Program-made: the position numbers and the translations under genes | Notes under the pieces: model-generated | Told to the model about the DNA's origin: nothing | Seen by the model: the letters and a program-made list of their open reading frames with translations, nothing else | Database searches by the model: none | Shown: piece by piece, positions 55,178-62,794 of the stretch | Position numbering within the stretch: the stretch's first letter is position 1 | Layout: each line of letters starts with the position of its first letter | From: Reichenbachiella sp. 5M10 | GTDB lineage: Bacteria > Bacteroidota > Bacteroidia > Cytophagales > Cyclobacteriaceae | Length of the DNA stretch: 64,000 nt | Reading direction: 5' to 3' | NCBI RefSeq assembly: GCF_002742335.1 | Contig: NZ_MDGR01000007.1 | Coordinates: 2,670,501-2,734,500 of the forward strand

Positions 55178-55211
55178 AACACGTGTGTTTGTCGACGCAA
55201 ACACACGTGTT
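55178..55211. repeat. Perfect hairpin 2 with CACGTG core
   Basis: AACACGTGTGTTTG (55178-55191) is mirrored exactly by CAAACACACGTGTT (55198-55211) around the 6-base loop TCGACG. It lies seven bases after hairpin 1; the four arms give four copies of the ACACGTG/CACGTGT core within 81 bases. Confidence 0.85.
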
Positions 55212-55389
55212 CGGAACACCCTCCCAAAATCGGCCTTAGGAGCTTCCTAGGAGGGTATTTTACCAATACTCCTATCGCTACGAAAGTCCCACCCTTCCTC
55301 CAACGGTCTGTGCTCCACGGTCCAACCGTACCTTCTCCCCAATTACTTAGAAACCGCCCCCTAAGCGAACACTCATTTCTAAGTAGTCA

Positions 55390-55403
55390 AGTGACTAGTC
55401 ACT
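55390..55403. repeat. 14-bp perfect palindrome AGTGACTAGTCACT
   Basis: A gapless palindrome of 14 bases, the form expected of a dimeric protein-binding site. It sits directly after the second CTAAGTAGTC copy. Confidence 0.55.
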
Positions 55404-55716
55404 GCTTCCAAAGGTTTCAAGTTCATATGCCAGATACCCCAATCGGTGCACAGAGACCAGAGACATCGGCGACTATCCCTCAATGGAGCATACACAAGCC
55501 ATGAAGGTGAGACACTGTACGGTTGGCTTACTCCAGTAGTGAAATCACTCCCTCATCGACATCTCCAAAAGGGCCAGGGCACAGAAAACGTTCGTATCAA
55601 ATGTCAAAATCGCCCACACATTTTGATAGCTGCAGCAATCTCAAACGAGACAAAATGATCCCAACCAAAATCCATCTATATCTTCTAATTTGATATTTTA
55701 GCCAAAATATTCTTGT

Positions 55717-56421
55717 ATGAACTACTACTACCACCCCAATCCCACGACCAATCCAGTCCTGAGCACCGAAGAATCCTCCCATGCTGTGAAGGTGCTGAGA
55801 AAGAAAGTCGGTGACACCATCCATCTCATGGATGGCAAGGGAGGAAAGTACGAAGCAGAAATCACGGATGCCAACTTCCGCAAATGTGCCTTTCGCATCA
55901 CAAACCATGAACAGCTGATGCATACACACGCCCAAGTACACATGGCCATCGCTCCAACCAAAAACATCGATAGGCTGGAGTGGTTTGTCGAGAAGGCCTG
56001 CGAGCTGGGCACCGCACAAATCACCATCCTCCTCACCCAACGCACCGAGCGCAAAAAAGTCAACCTCGAGCGTCTCGAAAAAAAAGCCATCAGTGCGATG
56101 AAGCAATCCAAGAACTTTTGGAAATGCCAAATTGATGAGCTCACCCCCTACGAGTCCTTCGTCACCCAGCTCGAGTCACTGGCCACACAATCCTTCATAG
56201 CCTATGTCGAGACAGGGCAAGAAGAAGCACTCCAAACACTGATTCAACCCCAAAAAAACACCTTGATCCTGATAGGACCCGAAGGGGATTTTACCCCGGA
56301 GGAAGTCCAGACTGCCGTACAACATGGAGCCACAGCGGTCAATCTCGGGAGCAGTATCCTGCGCACCGAGACAGCAGGCATCATCGCAGCACACACCTTC
56401 AACCTCGTCAACGGACGATAG
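55717..56421 (+). CDS. rsmE: 16S rRNA (uracil-1498 N3)-methyltransferase
   Basis: The 234-residue protein is a SPOUT-class methyltransferase. It starts with the PUA-like domain (about 1-70, EESSHAVKVLRKKVGD), followed by the knotted catalytic domain with RLEWFVEKACELGTAQITILLTQ split around residue 95 and the AdoMet-binding LIGPEGDFTPEE and NLGSSILRTETAG. It methylates U1498 of 16S rRNA, with AdoMet as donor. The long gene-free region lies upstream; a cyclophilin gene follows after 88 bases. Confidence 0.95.
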   Translation: MNYYYHPNPTTNPVLSTEESSHAVKVLRKKVGDTIHLMDGKGGKYEAEITDANFRKCAFRITNHEQLMHTHAQVHMAIAPTKNIDRLEWFVEKACELGTAQITILLTQRTERKKVNLERLEKKAISAMKQSKNFWKCQIDELTPYESFVTQLESLATQSFIAYVETGQEEALQTLIQPQKNTLILIGPEGDFTPEEVQTAVQHGATAVNLGSSILRTETAGIIAAHTFNLVNGR

Positions 56422-56476
56422 AAGAGCATCCTAGACGAATCCTAGATCCCTCACACTTTTTTAGCACATGATTCCT

Positions 56477-56484
56477 TAGATTTG
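56477..56484 (+). promoter_or_regulatory. Candidate -7 element for the cyclophilin gene
   Basis: TAGATTTG fits TAnnTTTG and lies 25 bases before the ATG at 56510. The expected upstream TTG is replaced by a T run (CACTTTTTTAG). Confidence 0.4.
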
Positions 56485-56509
56485 CCCTTCATTTTTCAAT
56501 TCAAATAAC

Positions 56510-56944
56510 ATGAAAGCAGAAATACATACATCAAAAGGAGTCATGAAACTAGAGTTCTTTGAGAAGGACGCTCCCAATACCGTCAAAAATTTCACCGATC
56601 TAGCCAAAAAAGGCTACTACGACGGGTTGACCTTTCACCGTGTGATCCCAAATTTCGTAATCCAAGGAGGATGTCCTGACGGTACCGGTGCAGGTGGGCC
56701 TGGGTATGAAATCGACTGTGAACTAGATGGCGACAATCAATACCATGACAGAGGAGTAATATCGATGGCACATAGAGGGAGAAATACAGGTGGATCTCAA
56801 TTTTTTATCTGCCACAGTAGAGACCAAACTTCTGGTCTGGATAGACACCATACTGCATTTGGCAAAGTAGTAGATGGACTCGAAGTGATCGACGCAATTC
56901 GTCAAGGCGACGTGATGGACAAAGTAGTCGTGACCGAAGACTAA
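56510..56944 (+). CDS. Peptidyl-prolyl cis-trans isomerase, cyclophilin type
   Basis: This is a small cytosolic cyclophilin of 144 residues with no signal peptide. Signature segments are [13 protein letters not shown] with the catalytic arginine (FHRV), [11 protein letters not shown] and [13 protein letters not shown]. It speeds isomerisation of prolyl bonds during folding. It has its own candidate -7 box and stands between rsmE and an NHL-type lipoprotein gene on the same strand. Confidence 0.95.
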   Translation: MKAEIHTSKGVMKLEFFEKDAPNTVKNFTDLAKKGYYDGLTFHRVIPNFVIQGGCPDGTGAGGPGYEIDCELDGDNQYHDRGVISMAHRGRNTGGSQFFICHSRDQTSGLDRHHTAFGKVVDGLEVIDAIRQGDVMDKVVVTED

Positions 56945-56991
56945 TTTCTTCGTCGCTTTTCATGGAGTACAGATCTTGGTCTGGATTGTTT

Positions 56992-57020
56992 TTGATGTTT
57001 TGATTGATACACTAACTTAG
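56992..57020 (+). promoter_or_regulatory. Candidate promoter of the NHL-type lipoprotein gene
   Basis: TTG (56992-56994), an 18-base spacer and TAACTTAG (57013-57020, one mismatch to TAnnTTTG) lie 23 bases before the ATG at 57044. Confidence 0.4.
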
Positions 57021-57043
57021 TCCTATCACATCAAAACTAAACC

Positions 57044-57961
57044 ATGAAAAACACAACACTACTGATGCTTTTGCTGGTTGGATTTGCCTGCCAGCAAAAG
57101 CCACAAGCACAAGTTGAGAACGAAACAAATACCGACGAAGAAAGCTCCCTCAACATCTCTCTTCAAAAAATGTGGGAAACGGACAGCCTACTCACGACCA
57201 GCGAGGCAGTGATCTACCACCCTACACTCGATGTACTCTTCGTCTCCTGTATCAACGGCACCCCGCCTGACAAGGCAGACCAAGATGGGTTCATCGCACA
57301 AGTCTCTCCTACAGATGGAGAAATCCTCAACCTCAAATGGATCGAAGGCCTCTCTGCCCCCAAAGGTATGGGTATCGTCGGCAACAGCCTATTCGTCACA
57401 GACATCAATCAAGTCGTAGAAATCGATATCGATAAGGCCGAAATCATCGCAACATACCCCATCGAAGGGGCTGCATTTCTCAATGACATCACGACTACCG
57501 ACGATGGCACTGTCTTGATCTCGGATACCGGGACCAACATCATCAGCATGATCAAAGACCAGCAGCTGAGTACATTCGTCTCAGACCCCGCCCTCGAAAA
57601 CCCCAATGGCCTAGATATCGCCGACGGCAAGCTGTTCATCGCATCCTACGGCCCTCATGGCAAATTCATCGAAATGAACATGGAGACCAAAGAAACCAAG
57701 ATCATTACAGACTCTATCATGGGAGGTGATGGGGTGATTGCGCTCTCTGACTATTTCATCGTGTCTACCTGGCCAGGTCAAATCTACCTCGTCTCATCGG
57801 GAGGCTCGAAAACACTATTGATCGATACCCGTGAAGAAAAAATCAACGCCGCAGACATCTACCCATTGCTTTCTCAAGGGCTCATATTCGTTCCTACTTT
57901 TTTCGACAACCGCGTAGTAGCCTATGGCATAGCCGAGGCTCCCGAACCAATAGAGTACTAA
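57044..57961 (+). CDS. NHL/SMP-30-like beta-propeller lipoprotein
   Basis: The 305-residue product has a lipoprotein signal (LLVGFAC, lipobox). The mature domain reads as a six-bladed propeller of the SMP-30/NHL type: EAVIYHPTLDVLFVS, PKGMGIVGNSLFVTD, LNDITTTDDGTVLISD, NPNGLDIADGKLFIAS and AADIYPLLSQGLIFVP form repeated blades. Related ATP-binding and gluconolactonase-like proteins exist, but no catalytic residues stand out. It is probably outer-membrane-attached with an unknown ligand. A long-armed hairpin follows its stop. Confidence 0.82.
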   Translation: MKNTTLLMLLLVGFACQQKPQAQVENETNTDEESSLNISLQKMWETDSLLTTSEAVIYHPTLDVLFVSCINGTPPDKADQDGFIAQVSPTDGEILNLKWIEGLSAPKGMGIVGNSLFVTDINQVVEIDIDKAEIIATYPIEGAAFLNDITTTDDGTVLISDTGTNIISMIKDQQLSTFVSDPALENPNGLDIADGKLFIASYGPHGKFIEMNMETKETKIITDSIMGGDGVIALSDYFIVSTWPGQIYLVSSGGSKTLLIDTREEKINAADIYPLLSQGLIFVPTFFDNRVVAYGIAEAPEPIEY

Positions 57962-57973
57962 GACCCTAGACCG

Positions 57974-58027
57974 AAGCAAGGAACTCAACAATGACGAAAC
58001 CCGCTCTAATAATTGAGTTCCTTGCTT
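57974..58027. terminator. Bidirectional terminator overlapping a coding end
   Basis: A perfect 15-bp stem (57974-57988 with 58013-58027; AAGCAAGGAACTCAA / TTGAGTTCCTTGCTT) closes a 24-base loop between convergent genes. The right arm encodes the last codons of the minus-strand gene that ends at 58006. Confidence 0.75.
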
Positions 58028-58551
58028 TCTACATTCCTAAACATCCCCTCCGATTCATAAAATTTGCCCCGCTCGATCATCCCAATGTACTCCGTCTCTC
58101 CGTCCCGACGCGCATAGACATAGTGCTTGCCCAACTCATCCAACGAATACAAGTCAAACCCCATCGATACATCCGAATCCCGTACCGCAATCACATCAAA
58201 AAGCATCCCTGTGTGTGTCCGGTAGTTTTGATCTAGGTAGATATAGACTATATGGCCCTTTTCGCACACGGGATCCATCACATACTCTGCTCCCATCCCT
58301 GTGCTATGGTTTTGAAAACGAATTTTTCGCCAGATGAAATACGGATTCCCTTTGCTCGTCAAGAGCTTCCACTTGTAGAAGTACGTCACTTCGATATCCT
58401 CAAAACGAAAATTGACCTTGCGGTAATAAAACAAATTGAGTGAATCGATATAGTAAGCAACAATGGCCAGAAGAAACAACGCAGAAAAAACAGCACCCGC
58501 CACAAAAAAGGCTTCATTTCCATCATTCAACACCAAATCTACAAGTATCAT
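58006..58551 (-). CDS. Hypothetical protein with one N-terminal membrane helix
   Basis: The 181-residue protein has an N-terminal membrane helix (about 15-38: FFVAGAVFSALFLLAIVAYYI), followed by a soluble domain rich in aromatic residues (FRFEDIEVTYFYKWKLL, VYIYLDQNYRTHTGMLFDV). No family was recognised. It is transcribed divergently from the conserved gene at 58719; its 3' end lies in the terminator shared with the NHL-type lipoprotein. No function can be named. Confidence 0.72.
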   Translation of the reverse strand: MILVDLVLNDGNEAFFVAGAVFSALFLLAIVAYYIDSLNLFYYRKVNFRFEDIEVTYFYKWKLLTSKGNPYFIWRKIRFQNHSTGMGAEYVMDPVCEKGHIVYIYLDQNYRTHTGMLFDVIAVRDSDVSMGFDLYSLDELGKHYVYARRDGETEYIGMIERGKFYESEGMFRNVESKELNY

Positions 58552-58692
58552 TTTTCTCTATGTGAAATTCAAAAACAAGTCAAAGCCATATCGATTGCTG
58601 TAAAAGAACATGTTTGATTTAGAAGGTGTTCAAATAAGTTCATTTTTATCAAAAATAAACCATAAGGTTTTCAATAAAGTTAGACAAGTCCA

Positions 58693-58700
58693 TACTTTTG
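58693..58700 (+). promoter_or_regulatory. Candidate -7 element for the 58719 gene
   Basis: TACTTTTG fits TAnnTTTG. Transcription from it would begin about 12 bases before the ATG at 58719. An in-frame TTG at 58698 lies inside the box and so is not the start. Confidence 0.45.
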
Positions 58701-58718
58701 CCCAAACTCCAAAATACT

Positions 58719-60113
58719 ATGGAATCAGGCGTACACACGACGAAAGAAAAAGCCCTAACACTCAACCTCAACGAATCAATCTATGGATCACTAGCCGAAA
58801 TCGGCGCAGGCCAAGAAGTTGCTTCCAACTTCTTCAAAGCGGGAGGAGCCTCAGGCACCATAGCCAAGACCATGTCGGCGTACGACATGGATTTTTCGGA
58901 TGCAATCTATGGGGCTACTGAGCGCTATGTGTGCGAAGAAAAACTCCTCAAAATGCTCAACAAGGAGTACGGACTCCTCTCCGTGCGTCTGACCAAGAGA
59001 GCAGACACGAGCAAGTTCTTTGCTTTCGCCAACACCATCGAGACGATCAACTTCAAAAAAACCAACCAAGGGCATGGGTGGATCGGCTGTCGTTTTCAAT
59101 TAGAGCCTCACGGCGAATACAACGACCTCATCATCCACGTGGTACTCAAGGACCCAGAGACAATTTGGCAACAGGAGGTACTAGGCAAGATAGGTGTCAA
59201 CCTCATCTATGCTTGCTACAACCACCACAGCAATCCAGACCGCATGATGGTCTCCATCGTAGACAACATCAGCGAAGGACGCGTTGAGATTGATTATTTC
59301 AAGTTGACAGGCCCTGGTTTCAAACACGTAGACAACCGACTCATGAGTCTCAAGCTTGTCAAGTATGGCCTGACGCATGCGGCCATGTTTGACAAAGCAG
59401 GCAACAACCAGCAACCTTCAACCTTCCTGTACAAAAAGAACATTTGTGTATTGAGAGGCTATTTCAGACCGGTCACCATCGTGAGTGAGGACATGATCGA
59501 TTCTGCCATCACGGAGTTTAGAAAAGACCCGCTAGTGGACCCTGAGCGCACCCTCATCACCACCGAACTGACCCTCAACGACCTGACGACCGAAGGCAAG
59601 ATCGACGAGACGGACTTCCTAGATCGGGTGGAGCTCCTCAACTCCCTCGACCACAACGTCCTCATTTCCAACTACACCGAACACTACAAGCTCTCCGCAT
59701 ACTTGAGTCAATTCACCAAAGGCAAGCGCATGGCCTTTGTCGTAGGCACAGACAACCTCCGCAAGCTCTTTGATGAAAACTACTACCACAACCTCAAGGG
59801 CGGCATGCTCGAGTCCTTCAGCAGGCTGTTTGGCTCCAATGTCAAGCTACTCGTCTACCCCACACTCTACCAAGGCAAGATAGAGACCTCCATCAACTTC
59901 TCCCCTCCCAAACACATGGAGCACCTCTATCTCTACCTCAAAGAGAACAACTACATCGAAGACATCGACTCTGCCAAACGTGACATTCAGCACATTCAGT
60001 CCGCAGAAGTCCTCCAAATGATCAAGTCAGGCCAACCCAACTGGGAGGAATTCGTCCCGCCGATGATCGCCCAAATGATCAAAGAAAACAAGATGTTTTG
60101 CTACAAGCCTTGA
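58719..60113 (+). CDS. Conserved protein of unknown function
   Basis: The 464-residue product has no signal peptide or membrane helix. Conserved-looking stretches are YGSLAEIGAGQEVASNFF and GTIAKTMSAYDMDFSDAIYG near the start, TNQGHGWIGCRFQL, IGVNLIYACYNH, DNRLMSLKLVKYGLTHA, LRGYFRPVTIV and the C-terminal QPNWEEFVPP. Closely similar proteins are widespread in Bacteroidota and occur in cyanobacteria and others (recollection), often under unhelpful names such as TonB-dependent receptor or nicotinate-nucleotide adenylyltransferase, neither of which fits the sequence. It lies between a hypothetical gene and an NSS transporter gene. Function is unknown. Confidence 0.8.
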   Translation: MESGVHTTKEKALTLNLNESIYGSLAEIGAGQEVASNFFKAGGASGTIAKTMSAYDMDFSDAIYGATERYVCEEKLLKMLNKEYGLLSVRLTKRADTSKFFAFANTIETINFKKTNQGHGWIGCRFQLEPHGEYNDLIIHVVLKDPETIWQQEVLGKIGVNLIYACYNHHSNPDRMMVSIVDNISEGRVEIDYFKLTGPGFKHVDNRLMSLKLVKYGLTHAAMFDKAGNNQQPSTFLYKKNICVLRGYFRPVTIVSEDMIDSAITEFRKDPLVDPERTLITTELTLNDLTTEGKIDETDFLDRVELLNSLDHNVLISNYTEHYKLSAYLSQFTKGKRMAFVVGTDNLRKLFDENYYHNLKGGMLESFSRLFGSNVKLLVYPTLYQGKIETSINFSPPKHMEHLYLYLKENNYIEDIDSAKRDIQHIQSAEVLQMIKSGQPNWEEFVPPMIAQMIKENKMFCYKP

Positions 60114-60203
60114 TAAATCCTAACCAAAACAACGAAGTACACTACTAAGATTTTATAGATCGTACATTTTCACATATCTTCGTGATTCACATAAAACAAC
60201 AGA

Positions 60204-61595
60204 ATGGCCGCAAGAGGAAATTTCAGTAATCGATTGGGTTTTATATTAGCTGCTGCAGGATCGGCAGTAGGTCTAGGCAACATTTGGAAATTTCCTTTTG
60301 AAGTAGAAGCTGGTGGTGGAGCCGCATTTGTCGTGCTTTACTTGGTTTTTTGTTTTGTACTTTGCTTCCCCGTCTTGGTGACAGAGATTGCTATTGGTCG
60401 AAAAACCGAAAAGAACCCCGCGGGTGCTTTCGTAGCATTGGGTTTCCCCAAATGGAAATACCTCGGTATCTTAGGGATAGTCAGTGGCATCATCATTCTC
60501 TCGTTTTACAACGTCGTAGCAGGATGGGCTTTCGGGTACTTCATCGAAATGGCCAAGGGCAACTTTGACATTGGCAAGCAGTTTGGCGAATACATCACTG
60601 ACATCTGGAAAATCGCAATATATGCGGTATTCTTTATGGGAGCCACAGCTCTGATTGTTTCCAAAGGAGTCGCTGGCGGGATTGAAAAAGCAGCCAAGAT
60701 ACTCATGCCCACCTTGATCATCATGATCTTAGGCATCTTGGCCTACTCGTTTACCCTACCCAATGCCATGACAGGTATCAAGTACTATTTGGTTCCTGAG
60801 TTTTCTGAACTCAACCTCAAAACCATCGGTGGAGCCCTCCGACAAGCCTTCTTCTCTCTCTCACTAGGCATGGGAGCCTTGATTACCTATGGAAGCTATC
60901 TTTCCAAAAAAGAAAACATCATCAGTTCGGCCGCTTCTATCACCTTGTTTGATGTGGGGATTGCCTTCTTTGCGGGTCTCATGCTTTTTCCACTCGTATC
61001 ATACAGTACAGGAGGTGACATGAGCAACATCCAAGGTGGCGCAGGGTTGATCTTTGTGACCCTCCCTGGAGTCTTTCAATCTCTAGGACCCGTATTGGGC
61101 ATTGTCATCGGCGCATTGTTCTTCTTGTTGCTATCCTTCGCAGCGCTGACTTCTACAGTCTCCCTGCTCGAAGTACCTGTAGCCTACATCGTGGACGAGT
61201 ACAAAGCCAAAAGAAACACAGCTGTCATCATCATGGCAGGTATCATTTTCACTGCAGGTATACCTTCGCTGATCGGCAATGGATACAGCGAACTATTCAC
61301 CAATTTCATCACCTATGTCGGTGCAGATACTCCGACCGACTTCATGACTTTCTTGGGACAATTGGCCGATATATTCCTCCTCTTTGGTGGATGCCTGATT
61401 GTCACCTTTGCTGCTTATGTCTGGAAAAAAGCCAATCTACACGAAGAACTCGCACAAGGCTATGAGGGCTACCACGGTTCGATTGTCAAAAAATTCATCG
61501 ACATAGCTGTGAGTTATGTATGCCCGCTACTACTTGGTATCCTCTTCATTCTTGTAGTACTCAGCAACTTTTTCGGTATAGACATCATCAAATAA
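60204..61595 (+). CDS. Sodium-dependent transporter, NSS/SNF family
   Basis: The 463-residue protein has about 11-12 membrane helices and opens with the NSS signature NRLGFILAAAGSAVGLGNIWKFPF split around the first helix (residues 7-30), including the sodium-site residues of LeuT-type transporters. Other family stretches are GGGAAFVVLYL, FSLSLGMGALITYGSYL and SFAALTSTVSLLEVPVAYI. It should import an amino acid or similar amine with sodium; substrate unknown. It stands alone, 90 bases after the conserved unknown gene. Confidence 0.95.
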   Translation: MAARGNFSNRLGFILAAAGSAVGLGNIWKFPFEVEAGGGAAFVVLYLVFCFVLCFPVLVTEIAIGRKTEKNPAGAFVALGFPKWKYLGILGIVSGIIILSFYNVVAGWAFGYFIEMAKGNFDIGKQFGEYITDIWKIAIYAVFFMGATALIVSKGVAGGIEKAAKILMPTLIIMILGILAYSFTLPNAMTGIKYYLVPEFSELNLKTIGGALRQAFFSLSLGMGALITYGSYLSKKENIISSAASITLFDVGIAFFAGLMLFPLVSYSTGGDMSNIQGGAGLIFVTLPGVFQSLGPVLGIVIGALFFLLLSFAALTSTVSLLEVPVAYIVDEYKAKRNTAVIIMAGIIFTAGIPSLIGNGYSELFTNFITYVGADTPTDFMTFLGQLADIFLLFGGCLIVTFAAYVWKKANLHEELAQGYEGYHGSIVKKFIDIAVSYVCPLLLGILFILVVLSNFFGIDIIK

Positions 61596-61772
61596 ACCAA
61601 GCGACGATCGATTCGATGGCAGATCTCAAAGGGAGATAGGATATCCCCTTGACTTCTCCCACGTCCTTTTTCTATGACTATGGGGCCAGTGGCTATCAGC
61701 TACGATGGGGATCAACCCTTAACATCTTTGGGGGTACTTATTTCACTCCTTCAGACCCATGGAGCTCATGGA

Positions 61773-62549
61773 TTACTTTTTCACGAAAGTGTCCAGGTCA
61801 CCTTCCAACACAATGGAATAGTCCCCAGGCTGAAGCCGCCTGAGTGGGATCTTTTTGGCTGTCCCCTGGAGGATGATCTCTCCTTGACTGTTGAGTATCT
61901 CAAATCGAGCCTCTCGAGAGAGGTACATAAAGTCAGTGACGACCTTGGGAGAAAACGTCACCCCATCTGGATAATGGTAATACTCGATTTCATCCGAATA
62001 CAGGTATCGTCCATTGGGGAGTTCGTAGCGTATCCGGTATTTGTTGCCACCATCTTTCTGCTCTGGGAAATAAGCGTACTGTGCCCCGTCAAATCGACCT
62101 TTGGCACGGATCGTCATCACCTCTTCCCAATGATCCACGGAGAGCTGCTCTACGACAAATCGCCCTTCTGTACGATCTCCTTTGGTGTACCAGTGAAGTA
62201 TGGAATCGTTGAGAACAAGGCTGTCAAACTTGAATGAAGAATAATAAAGAATAGCCTCAGGGTTGATTATCTTCGGTTGACAACTATCCGCATGACTGAT
62301 CTTGATGCTGACAGGAGAATAAAGTTCCACATCGCTAAAACCAAGACGGATGGCAGTCAAGCGCAGGTTGGTTTGCGTCACCTTGCCATTGACCTCTATC
62401 GATTGGATACAGAAGGACTCTCTATCTACCAGATATGGGTTCTTGATGTAGAGACTTTCGCCCTTGTTGACTCCTGTCAAATGCACATCTTGCCCCAAAG
62501 CGACATGCACCAAAACCAACATCCATACTACATACAGGTATCTCATCAA
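61773..62549 (-). CDS. Secreted protein with a short degenerate T9SS-like tail
   Basis: The 258-residue protein has a signal peptide ending ALGQ (residue 19) and a beta-rich body with no recognised family. Its last 60 residues resemble a T9SS type A sorting domain with a changed FPNP motif: FSPKVVTD in place of YPNPVTD, ARFEILNSQGEIIL, LRRLQPGDYSIVL and a final TFVKK. Export by T9SS is plausible but unproven. A second in-frame ATG is one codon downstream. It is divergent from the gene at the right edge. Confidence 0.75.
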   Translation of the reverse strand: MMRYLYVVWMLVLVHVALGQDVHLTGVNKGESLYIKNPYLVDRESFCIQSIEVNGKVTQTNLRLTAIRLGFSDVELYSPVSIKISHADSCQPKIINPEAILYYSSFKFDSLVLNDSILHWYTKGDRTEGRFVVEQLSVDHWEEVMTIRAKGRFDGAQYAYFPEQKDGGNKYRIRYELPNGRYLYSDEIEYYHYPDGVTFSPKVVTDFMYLSREARFEILNSQGEIILQGTAKKIPLRRLQPGDYSIVLEGDLDTFVKK

Positions 62550-62763
62550 CTATATTTCGATTTGTACTGATCAAAAAAAGCAATCAAACAACTGGCTGAT
62601 CCTTGATTGAATCCTTCACTTCTAGCTTTAAAATTATATACTTAATCAGAATTCATGGGCTATTCTCTACATTTAATCCCCGATAAGGTAAGGGAAAAAC
62701 ACCATTGGACACTTCTGCCGAAACATTAATGCGCATATTTCGGTTAACTTTCCAAGGTCTTGA

Positions 62764-62771
62764 TAAATTTG
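62764..62771 (+). promoter_or_regulatory. Candidate -7 element for the right-edge gene
   Basis: TAAATTTG fits TAnnTTTG and lies 23 bases before the ATG at 62795. No clear TTG at the right distance; GGTTAAC lies there instead. Confidence 0.4.
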
Positions 62772-62794
62772 ACCTTAAATCATTCACGGATTGC

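Larger units (their letters stand above)
54745..55716. other. Gene-free region rich in inverted repeats
   Basis: This stretch of nearly 1 kb holds open frames of up to 146 codons, but none has recognisable protein character, and they overlap perfect palindromes. Inverted repeats include 54796-54813 (GTAGGT...ACCTAC), 55111-55124, 55131-55170, 55178-55211, 55345-55384 (ACTTAGAAA...TTTCTAAGT) and 55390-55403. The 10-mer CTAAGTAGTC occurs at 55009 and 55379. No transposase, tRNA or att site is seen. It could be a structured RNA gene, a control region or decayed sequence. Confidence 0.6.

Noticed and set aside
55064-55504. 146-codon open frame in the gene-free region
   Set aside because: It runs through the perfect hairpins, has a composition rich in Pro, Ser, Thr and His without hydrophobic periodicity, and has no recognisable family.
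55446-55658. 70-codon open frame before rsmE
   Set aside because: It overlaps the previous chance frame and shows no family features.
54745-55716. Replication origin
   Set aside because: No DnaA-box cluster (TTATCCACA-like) and no dnaA, dnaN or parAB nearby.
61649-62237. Plus-strand open frames opposite the secreted-protein gene
   Set aside because: They are antisense to a minus-strand gene with a clear signal peptide and T9SS-like tail.
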